Positions 1 through 9,400 of a stretch of DNA of 64,000 bases are shown here, piece by piece; positions within the stretch are counted from its first letter, which is position 1; every line of letters starts with the position of its first letter. The stretch covers positions 223,501 to 287,500 of the forward strand of contig RPFO01000034.1 of assembly GCA_009746045.1 (NCBI GenBank), written 5' to 3'. The DNA comes from Mesostigma viride. Lineage: Eukaryota > Streptophyta > Mesostigmatophyceae > Mesostigmatales > Mesostigmataceae. The notes beneath the pieces were generated by a model. That model saw nothing but the letters and a program-made list of their open reading frames with translations. It was not told where the DNA came from and made no database searches. The translations under genes and the position numbers were made by a program.

Positions 1-1039
1 CCTGAACTTCAAGTCGGCTCTAGGGGTGAACAACCAAGGCACCGACTTTATTGATGGGTGTCTCCCGGGGCTACGTTCTGGTAACAACCCGGCCCAGGTG
101 CATCCCGGATATCCTCACCGACACTCCCGGTAGCAAAGGGATTGCTGGTAACAACCGCATCACTACTCAAATCAACGACGAGGACATCGTCTGCCGAACC
201 TGCATGGCATCGCGCGAGCACGACACGTACGACTTTACGAGTGCCCAGCCAAGATCGTCATGGCTAAGGCCCGCAAGGAACGCTCCCACCACGCCCGCAA
301 GGGCACCACTCATCGCAATGCTCCCGACAGCACGCAGCAAACCGGCGCAGACCGCACGCCCGACGGCCGGGGGCAAACCCAAATTATCAACCTTCAAGGC
401 TCGATCGACAAGGCCCGGCCTTGGCCGGGGTGCGCAGGCACGTACGACGCTTGGGATCCCTGCCCAGGCCAACATCGGCATCGAGCTGGTCCTCCTCATC
501 GCCTACCGGCCCTGAGAACGAAACGGACATGCTGTGCCCGCTCAATCCAGCCCATGCAGCACCCATGGTGAAATGGGTTCCCATGGGCTCTCACCTCAAG
601 AAAGGCCCACTCCAGCCACTGGACTTCACAGCAGCAGCCGCTACGCGGAATGGGCATGGCCGGCATAGTGACTGTTGATAGCACAAAGGCATGCTTGTTC
701 ATGCGCACAGCGGAACGCACTATCGGACAAAAGAGCGGCACAACATCGAGTGTCATCATCCCCTGCATTCATGACGGCTCACGAGCAGGGTGACCCGTCG
801 GCTCCCCTGCCACCACCGGACGCCGCGCTGCAGGGCTAAGGTGGCAAGGGGGAAGGCGTTTGAGGTATCAGGCATCCAACTAGCCAAATTCATCGAGGTA
901 TTCCGGCGCACTGGTCACTCCCTTGAGCAGCAGACACAAGTGTTTCTCCGGCTGCATGCGGCCCACGAGGAGCAGGCAATGGACACGCCCGACGCACAGG
1001 GCTCTGCCACCACGTACGGAACACAACCTCCCGGCTGAT
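1..1039. other. unassigned sequence, possibly decayed LINE 3' part
   Basis: No gene is recognised here. Several overlapping open segments on the minus strand (for example 167-499 and 496-768) have residue composition that looks formerly coding, and they lie directly downstream, in the minus direction, of the reverse-transcriptase remnant at 1040-1990. They could be the thumb or C-terminal part of the same dead LINE, but no motif confirms it. Confidence 0.3.
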
Positions 1040-1412
1040 CTAGGCCTCTCCAACATGGACGCATCGAACCTCGAGCCCCACCACTCGGGCCTCAATTGCC
1101 AGACAGTCTAGCCATCTCTGGACATGCTCCGTGTCGTCAAAGAGGGTGGTGTCATCTGCGTAAATATAATTTCCGGTAGCCTCAAATCGCCGTGTCCGCC
1201 CCACCGTGCCAGTACCGGTTGGCCACCTGCGTACCCCGGGTTCCCCACCCACAATGCAAGCAAACCGCTTGCGCGCCTGAAGGCATAACGAAGTCAACCA
1301 CAATAATAAACAGGTATGGCCAGAGCACGGAGCCCTGCCACACCCCCTTTTGTAGAGGGCATGGTGGCGTGGACCCATACGAAGTGCATGAGTACCGAGG
1401 TGACGTGGACCC

Positions 1413-1440
1413 TTAATTAATTAATTAATTAATTAATTAA
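1413..1440. repeat. (TTAA)7 tract
   Basis: Seven perfect TTAA units interrupt the LINE reverse-transcriptase remnant. The same unit forms the 3' tail of three ORF1-only LINE copies in this window (37964, 56699 and 58941), so this tract is probably the tail of another insertion. I could not find an unambiguous target duplication. Confidence 0.7.
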
Positions 1441-1444
1441 TAGA

Positions 1445-1463
1445 CACGTGACTGCGTCACGTG
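1445..1463. repeat. short hairpin CACGTGAC/GTCACGTG
   Basis: Two perfect 8 bp arms are separated by 3 bp, right next to the TTAA tract. Each arm contains the CACGTG palindrome. Function is unknown; it may belong to the inserted element that split the reverse-transcriptase fragment. Confidence 0.5.
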
Positions 1464-2229
1464 AGCATAAGTCATCAGCGGCAGGGGAACATGGGATGGA
1501 ATGGATGATGTAAGCTATCTAGGTCCTAGACGTACGTTACAGGGTTAGTTACAGGGTGGGCACCACGGCCCGAATCGCTATGAATGCCATACACGGTCAC
1601 ACGCGGAGCCCCCACAGACTTGGGGGTGGTCTCCTTCATCACTACTTGCCATCTATCCCTTCATTAAGGTGGCGAATGACAGGAATGATGAGGAGGGGGA
1701 TTCGGAACAGGGCGAGGATGTTCCACAGCGCCGGCCAGAACACTGAGTCGAAAGCTTTCATAAGTCCACCTGCACGAGGTGCAGCTAGAGGGGACTCACT
1801 AGGTTGGAGACCGCGGTAACGATGAGCCGCATCAGGAGCTTGAGGGGTGCACTTTGAATGCACACACCCCTGTAGTTGCCGGGGTTGGCTGGCAACCCTT
1901 TGTTTTTCGTAGAGCATCGTGCGGAAACTGTGTTGCCAGGCCGCCGGGGGCGGTTGCAACGGCAGCAGAAGGCGGGTGCAAACATGCCCGTACGGAAGAG
2001 CGCAGCTTTACCCCATTGTCCTCGATCTCTGCGGCGAGTTTCATGACCGCGGCCGGAATCTCGTCGGACCCCGTGGCAGCGCCATAGTGGATCGAGGCGA
2101 ACGTTGGACCTCCTCCGTGACCCCGTGGGAGGCGAAAGGAGGCATGTCCGACGGGTCGGCGGCAAACTCCATAGTCCGGGATACATATACCAGGTTACTA
2201 GGATTTTGTGCATCAAAACCATTCACTCG

Positions 2230-2547
2230 CCCGTTGCGCTGCCTTTTGCTGCGTGGGAGGCTGACTGTGACGCATGATCAGATTCACTATCATGGAATTG
2301 TGCTGGATGAGAAGCCTACTAGGGCTAGTTGATTTTTTTTTAAAAAACAGTCATTTTAGAACACCCCAACGAACTGGCACCCCCCCCCCCGGTTCCCCAA
2401 TGCTGGCAGGTCTACCGCTTCACAAGGCAATCGTATCCCAAGGGGTGGGATCCCGCTCCTCTAGGCTATTCCAGCCATATCAGGCATCCATTTTCTGAAT
2501 GTGCTTGGCGGAACGGTGCACCGAACGTGGGCGACCCAACCAAGGTA
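2230..2547. other. intergenic, no gene seen
   Basis: AT-rich with short homopolymers (T run near 2332, C run near 2380). No gene or repeat was recognised. Confidence 0.5.
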
Positions 2548-2705
2548 TACATGTCTTGTTTTTGGTCCATTGGAGTTCCTTCCCACCAAGAGAAACATTT
2601 ATTTTACATTTTTGTGTGCTAGGCTTTATACGGACAGCCTATACCACACCTTCAAACTCAGTGCACATCATTATCAAGTTGGTTATTGTAGCACCATGCT
2701 GGGGG

Positions 2706-3194
2706 CCGGGCCCACTTCAAATGTTCCGAAAAGTGTGACACTTTTGGTCGTTTTTTTTACTTTTTCGACGATCGTCACTCTGCAGAGTGATTCGTCGTGC
2801 GAAATCGTGCGAAATTGTGCGAAATTTGCTGAAATCGTGTGAAATTTGCTGAAATCGTGCGAATTTGTGCGAAATTTGCTGAAATTGTGCGAAATTTCAT
2901 GTGAAAAATGTCGACGGTAAAAAATTTTGATGTGCACAACGTGTGTGAATTCATGCGAAATTTTGTCAAACGTCACTCCCCAAAACGACCCTTGGTTGAA
3001 ATCCATGCGAAATTGTGCGAAATCATGCAAAATTGTGCGAAATCGTGCGAAATCGTGCGAAAATGTGTGAAAATTTTGCGAAAATCACGCGAAAATCACG
3101 CGAACTCGTGCGAAATTTTATTTTTTTTTTGCGAAAAACGACCAAAAGTGTCACACACTTGGCTTGGACGGCGGAACATTTGAAGTGGGCCCGG
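2706..3194. mobile_element. 489 bp MITE-like terminal-inverted-repeat element
   Basis: The ends are inverted copies starting CCGGGCCCACTTC, and further inverted similarity (GTGTGACACTTTTGGTCG) continues inward with a small gap. It is flanked by an 8 bp duplication, GCTGGGGG on the left and CCTGGGGG on the right. The empty site is present in the homologous copies at 3749 and 62510, which confirms the insertion. The 8 bp duplication suits hAT-type transposition, although the ends are not typical. The interior is made of many degenerate TGCGAAAT(T/C) subrepeats, and there is no transposase. Confidence 0.8.
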
Positions 3195-3320
3195 CCTGGG
3201 GGCCCAACATACTCGAACACAAGGTGTTGCCCCTCTTAGCAGCGTGGGTGGGTGGGTGGGAGCTGAAAAGAGGCCTCCCTACGTCCCCTACACCACTCTA
3301 AGTACTGACTATCATTCACA

Positions 3321-3433
3321 TTGCGCCACGCAGACCTGCCGGCTGGCGCAGGTACAATGTGTACTGACTGCCCATCACAGTTGCGCCACGCCTGGCGGCT
3401 GGCGCAGGTACAAGGTCTAGTGACGTACGTTAG
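3321..3433. repeat. two imperfect tandem units inside repeat B'
   Basis: Two units of roughly 58 bp each contain TACTGACT, TTGCGCCACGC and GGCTGGCGCAGGTACAA. Within each, TGCGCCA and TGGCGCA can pair as a 7 bp stem. The pair recurs in the other B' copies at 4870-4980 and 62615-62730, so it is a fixed property of the family and may be a protein-binding or structural end region. Confidence 0.6.
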
Positions 3434-5154
3434 AAGCTACCTAGGCCTGCACTCCGGAACCACACTCAGCCTCGGCACAAAAAGGGCCGGCCGGTGCAGT
3501 ACCCTCGTGACAAGGCTAGTCTTACGCTACCTACGGCAGGTCGGTCCCCTTTGAGCCCGTCCACACGTCATATATAAAATGAGCGAAGCTCAACAAATAC
3601 ATTTCTTGTTTTTGGTCCATTGGAGTTCCTTCCCACCAAGAGAAACATTTATTTTACATTTTTGTGTGCTAGGCTTTATACGGACAGCCTATACCACACC
3701 TTCAAACTCAGTGCACATCATTATCAAGTTGGTTATTGTAGCACCATGCTGGGGACCCAGCATACTCGAACACAAGGTGTTGCCCCCACACCTCCTACCT
3801 GGCCACCAAGGCTGTCGCCAACCTTGGTGCCGAGTTTCTTTCCGCCCCTGCCCCCCCTCGCGCATGCTGCCGCGGCTGTACTGCCGCCCCCGTGTGGCTG
3901 CTACGGTTTCCCGGCGGATGCAGGGCGGCACCCAAGTCGTTCCCCCCGTTAGGGGGGCAGTTTCCAGCGGCTGCTCATTAGGCCTTACGCCCCCGGACCG
4001 TCTCCCACAAGCTCAGGACCCATCACCAGCCCCACCCCTGAGGCTGGGATTTCCCGGCATTGAAGCCATTGTGGCGATAGGCCCTCCACCCTACCAAGGC
4101 CTTGGCTTGGAAACTGCTTAGCCAAAGCCCCGACCAGGGCTTGTGTTTTTGTAGGAAATTTTTATGGCATAGATATGCCCCCCTGGCTGAACCGAACTCT
4201 TTATTGCCTTTCCTATAATGCATCATACAGGATAAAAACAAAGGCGATAAAACAGCCAGAATTTCAGCCCCGCCAGGCGAACATTCTTTGCTGAAAAACT
4301 AAGCAATGATGAAGAGCGCGCTCCTCCCACCAAGATTTGCTCCAGCCCCGCATCCTCCCCGAAACTTCCGTCTGGCCACAGGCCGAAAGATCGGGTCCGC
4401 AGTCAGGCTCCTGGCAGTTATGGGCTACCCTGGCACCCCGCGGTAGCCATCTCCACGTGTAAGGCAGATTCGCCTCCAACTGTGATTCTTTCCACCGTAG
4501 CCGCTGGCCCTGGCCTGTATGGCTCCTTCCCTGACGTTGTCCGACTTAAAACGCAGCTTTCCCAGTGTCAGGAAGCTGCTTGCCGCACCCAGGGGTAGAG
4601 GGGAATCGTCAGTGGGCCCAGCGCCGGAAATCACACCCTTTTACTCAAATCGTAGAGCCCCCCACCCAACAACCATTACCGTGGCCTGTAACGGTTGGTG
4701 GCGAACATAAAGAAATTTATTCTAGGCCTCTCCACGCTCGGAGAGGCCGATAGCATCGTCTTACATTCAGCGCAGCCGCCATAGCGGCCAGCCGACCTTG
4801 CCAGCAAATGCTGGGATCAAGTTGCGAAGCTGAAAAGAGGCCTCCCTGCGTCCTCTACACCACTCTAAGTACTGGCTATCATTCACATTGCGCCACGCAG
4901 GCCTGCCGGCTGGCGCAGGTACAATGTGTACTGACTGCCCATCACAGTTGCGCCACGCCTGGCGGCTGGCGCAGGTACAAGGTCTAGTGACGTACGTTAG
5001 AAGCTACCTAGGCCTGCACTCCGGAACCACACTCAGCCTCGGCACAAAAAGGGCCGGCCGGTGCAGTACCCTCGTGACAAGCGCTAGTCTTACGCTACCT
5101 ACGGCAGGTCGGTCCCCTTTGAGCCCGTCCACGCGTCATATATAGAATGAGCGA

Positions 5155-6144
5155 CAAGTATTTAGAATCCTGTCAGTCCTACCATGCACGCTCACCAATT
5201 TGATCAGTCAGGATTCAGCATCCAGACCTGTGGACTTCATCCCAGCTCAATTTGCAGATTCTTGGCCACCGGCTCATTTCTTGTCGGAAGAGAAAACCTC
5301 TGGAAGGAGTCCAGCCGTCATCGGATACCACCGGCTGTAAAGGATGAGGGAATTTGCGATGTACTGCAAGCGTGCGGACGGTCCTACCAGCTCGCATGCT
5401 TGACATCTGGAGGGTGATCACAGGGGCCGCAGCGCACGAGGAAACAGTGACGCGTTTTCAGCCAAGCGGCCATGGTGCCAGCACGCATATCATCCTGCTA
5501 TTCATATTAAGCGGCCCCTCCCTCCCTCGGACCCCACTCACCCCAGTCCGCCCCATTCGTACTCCAGCAGTCCAGCCGTCTCAACTCAACCTTGGTATCA
5601 GCTACGTAGGATATCCTACCATCCAGTGTATTGTAGCAAAGCCTGTTAAGGCAACTGAAGTTAGCTGGCCAATGGTGCCTTACTGTACCAAGTGAGGTTC
5701 GCCAGCGGATGTGGCAGGATTTTGATTGGCCGATACGCGACATCGTTTGCACGCATGACTTCGCACATGAGCAATTAAGTTAACATGGCTAGCTGCTAGT
5801 TGGCACCTAGTGGCAAATGAAAATGGCACGTATCAGGACCTGGTTCACAAACAAACAAGGCAAACCTCGCGATCATGATGGGCCCTTGCTGGGATGTGGT
5901 CATTGCGAGGATAAGGCTTGCACATCTGCACGCAGCCAAGCACATCAGGTTCTACGGTTCTACCTTTGCGACTTAGTTCCAGCACAAACACAACCCTACC
6001 TAGGTAGCGGTCGGCCAGTCCCACTGCCCGTTTATCCCCCTGCCCGCCCACCTACCAAATATAAACGAGAAAACTATCCTCACTTCCCAACCTCCCACTT
6101 CTTCCCATCCTGCCCCCCCCCCCCCAACAAACCCCCCTCCCACA
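5155..6144. other. intergenic between mobile element and dioxygenase gene
   Basis: No gene recognised. It contains a C-rich stretch near 6095-6135, just downstream of the stop codon of the minus-strand dioxygenase gene, so its 3' UTR probably lies here. Confidence 0.4.
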
Positions 6145-6422
6145 TTACCGGCTCAGCGCGGGCACCAAGGAGTGCATGTGTGGTGCCCGTGCCGCCCGAA
6201 ACGTGAACGCGACGCTCCGCCGGGGGAGAACGGGCGAGGAAGCCCCTCGGCGTTCCAGCAGCAGGGTGGAATCTTCCACCCACCCAGCTGGACCCTGCGC
6301 TTCGCCTGTACCCATCTCGCCTGGAGTGGAACCAAGAGGAGGCCTTGCTAAGTCAGCTGCTCCTGCTGCTGCTGTAGGTGCTGTTGCTGTTGCTGTTGGT
6401 GCTGCTGTTGCTGTCATTGTTG

Positions 6423-6491
<69 letters not shown>

Positions 6492-9400
6492 GCGCTGTTG
6501 CTGTTGCAGGTGCTGTTGCTGGCGCTGTTGCAGGTGCTGTTGTTGGCGCTGTTGCTGGTTCTAATGCTGGTGCTGGTTCTAATGTTGGTGCTGCTTCTGC
6601 CAGGGAGGTGGCCGTGGGAGCGCATGCTCGACTTGCCGCGCTGCCCCAGTGGATGGTATTCCCATGCCAGCACACCACGCTGCCCGCGCGCACGGGCGCT
6701 GGCCGCGCGCCCCCCAGGGGGAAGCGTAGCTCAGTCATGGGTACCGGGTGGCGGAACTCCGTGCGCGAAGAACTCAGGCGCGCCGGCAGTGCACTCGGGG
6801 CATAGTCGTCCCTAGGGGTGGCGTTCGGCTCTGCCCAGCTGTGCGGTGACGCGTCAGGCGCCGCTCCTGCGTCCCTGCGGGCTAGAGGGTGGGAAATCTC
6901 GGGAAGAAAGGGTGGTGCTAGAGGCGCGGGTGCCAGCTCGAGCTCCTCCTCGCCAGGTGTCGCCGCCATCATGTGCGCGGGGTGGTGGTGGGAGCTCCAG
7001 AGGAGGTCAAACTCCTGTGGACGTGACAAGGTGTTGTTAGTGTGGGGAAGGTGGTTTTTCGGGTGAATGGTGGAGCGCAATGGTGAAGTCAGGCGGGGTA
7101 TGTGGAGGCAAGTACTACAATCTAGTACATCTATGGATAGGGGGGGACATACTACTGAGAACGTGGGGGGCATAGTACAGAGATAGGGGTGACATAATAC
7201 TGAGAAAGAGGGGGACATATTACCGTGATAAGGGGGGCCATAGTACTGATATAGGGGGGGACATATTACCGTGATAAAGGGGGCCATAGTACTGATATAG
7301 GGGGGGACATAATACCGAGATAAGGGGGGACATAATACTGAGATACGGGGGAAACATGTATGGGTGATGAGGAAAGCGGGTCCAGGTATCAGTTGTATGA
7401 AAACGCCTTGCCTGCTGGCTAAATGCAGATCTGGGCGAGGCTGGCATTGATACTTTTGACTGGCGCCAGGGTAGGTACTAGAAACGTCCACAGCATTAGT
7501 AACCTCGACAGCAATGCTTTCAACTAATCCTTCTCTCAGCTCTGAAGACCTGCTGGGCAAAACAAGTAGGCGCTCAACCTTTAGCTTTCATGGCCAAATG
7601 AAATTACTGCCGTGATGAATTTCGTGCACTGTATGCGCACCTTGGGAAGGAAATAAAGGCACCCGTTGTCGGTGGTCGCATCATTCAGGGGGACCCACAC
7701 TGACAGCAGGGACGGCACGGGTGCCATGCCAGGGTCCTGCATTAACAACACAATAGAAGTGTGCACATCCAAGCAAGTGCTTGAGCGCGCGACGAGCATA
7801 GGAAACGGGAGGTAAGGATGCAAGGGGAGCCCGAACAAGAAACCTAGGATCTTAGGACTACACCAGCTATACACTTGAGCATACTGTGCAGGAAAAAGTC
7901 ATTCCGGAAGCGACAAGAGGACAGAACTCTGGCACGATTATCTTACCTTATGAGAGTCTGTACCTGCTATAACCCCATGGATAGCTCCAGCCAAAAGCAC
8001 GTTCTGACAAGCCCTGTCTCGGTTACTTTTTGCCGCTACGCATCCATGTCAAGTCTCATGATCCACATTGCAGCACAGTTAAGACCGTGCGACTGTGCAG
8101 GGTCAACGTGGCTGGAATGATGCGTACGGTTGTACATGCGCTTGACATCAGACAAGCAAGATACCAAGGCCCCGGAATGGCAAGCTTGCTGGCATAGCTT
8201 GCATGCACAGCAGGTGCACTCAAGGTGTTGGTGGCAACGGCCTCAACAGCATCCTCATAATAGGCAATCTGGCAACTGGGAGTTGGCTTCTGTATCGAGG
8301 GAGAAAGGGCAGGAAGGAACAGCACACATAGGTCAGCCCAACTGCGGAGATTTCCGCGGAAAAAAATTGAGAGGGAGAGAGAGAGAGCAAAAAACATGTG
8401 GTAGCACTCCACGTAAGAACAGGCAATCATGGCACAAGTACCAGACTCTCTATCTTACACACCCACTTTTCTTGAGAAAGCGGCCCCCTGGACCCTGGAT
8501 CCCTATCAGGCCCCTGGTTTCCTAGCTGAATAAACTTTGACCATTCCATATTCGGAACCACTTCTTCCTAACCCCTTCTGGTGCTACTCCGCGCCCTGCC
8601 CCCCCCCCCCCAACTGTGCATCTTGTTCCTAAACCCTTCTGGTGCTACCTAGACAAGCAAAACTGGCGCGTCACCATCATGGTTTGGATTCCACGCGCAG
8701 TGAACACCGTTGGCGTTGACGGAGCGCAAAATCCTGGTAACCTTGCCCTGCTGAATCGAAGTCCTTTGGGCTTCTAGTCACATCGCATCGTAAGTTACGT
8801 GGTGTGACTCTCAAAACCCTTATATGCCTGACCTATCCGCTGCTATATAGCACAAGGAACTAATTGTACCAATACTGCACCATGGCAGTCTGCCATCCCG
8901 GTACTCACCTCGGGTTCTAGCCACGACTCCCCGTACGAATAGTCCCGATGGGGAAGCCCAAAGTTGTTCCCGGCCGCCGAAGGCCGATGGCCAGGCACGC
9001 TGTTGGACACAGTACCATGTTGACTGCTAGCAGCTGCCCTGTTCGTGCCACTGGGGATTGCAACCCCGGGCAAAGAATTCCCAGCCTGCCCTCCCGCTTG
9101 GCGAGCCGCCTCCTCACCGCCGTCCGCCGTTGGGGAGGCTCGTGGGGGTCCCTGTGCCCCCTGGGTCGCTGCTGGCGCGACGGGGATGTGCGAAGAGGTC
9201 GCGGCCGCGGGGCGCAGCGCCCACGCAAAATTGGAGGGCTCGAGGAGGATGTCGGTGGCGTCACGTGTGGATCCCACAAAGTGGCACCTGTGCGGTGGGT
9301 CGGATGGCCCATTTTGTTCAGTTCAGTTTGTTGGCCCGATGCAGGTGACGGGCAGCAAAGGCGGCTGGAGTGAGATTCGCCAACAATGAGACGCGTGGAT

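Larger units (their letters stand above)
1040..1990 (-). pseudogene. decayed LINE (non-LTR) reverse transcriptase
   Basis: Three reverse-transcriptase blocks appear in the correct order on the minus strand but in different frames. The first is NPGNYRG...LKLLMRLI near 1886-1788, the second is MKAFDSVFWPALWNIL...IP near 1761-1645, and the third is YIYADDTTLFDDTEH near 1168-1043. The last carries the YADD active-site motif of non-LTR elements. Part of the palm domain between blocks two and three is missing, and that gap holds a TTAA repeat tract (1413-1440) and a hairpin, so other DNA was inserted there. Frameshifts and stops show the gene is dead. The clade cannot be fixed from these fragments. 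Confidence 0.75.
2548..5154 (-). mobile_element. non-autonomous split-direct-repeat (PAT-like) element, copy 1
   Basis: The layout on the plus strand is A'-B'-A'-body-B'. A' is at 2548-3233 (including a later insertion) and again at 3598-3786. B' is at 3261-3592 and again at 4828-5154. This is the split direct repeat arrangement of PAT/kangaroo-type tyrosine-recombinase retrotransposons, and matches the order of the autonomous element at 14.0-19.4 kb, whose genes read on the minus strand. The body (3787-4827) has no convincing coding sequence, so the element would need recombinase supplied in trans. The B'-A' junction has the inverted repeat TGAGCGAAGCTCA at 3580-3592. At the right end this repeat is cut short after TGAGCGA, losing 7 bases. 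A 9 bp hairpin (GGCCTCTCC/GGAGAGGCC) lies near 4725-4750. A second copy starts at 62360. Confidence 0.75.

Noticed and set aside
2780-3130. Regular GCGAAAT repeats considered as a CRISPR-like array
   Set aside because: Units are short, degenerate and without unique spacers, and they lie within an inverted-repeat element in a eukaryotic genome.
7130-7350. Open frame through the GGGGGACATA minisatellite as part of the dioxygenase
   Set aside because: Splice sites at 7640 and 7015 join NGCLYFLPK to EFDLLWSS cleanly, so the minisatellite is intronic.
8056-8430. 124-codon minus-strand ORF as an extra dioxygenase exon
   Set aside because: Exons on either side join in phase without it (…WLEPE to DPGMAPVPS), and its sequence shows no family motif.
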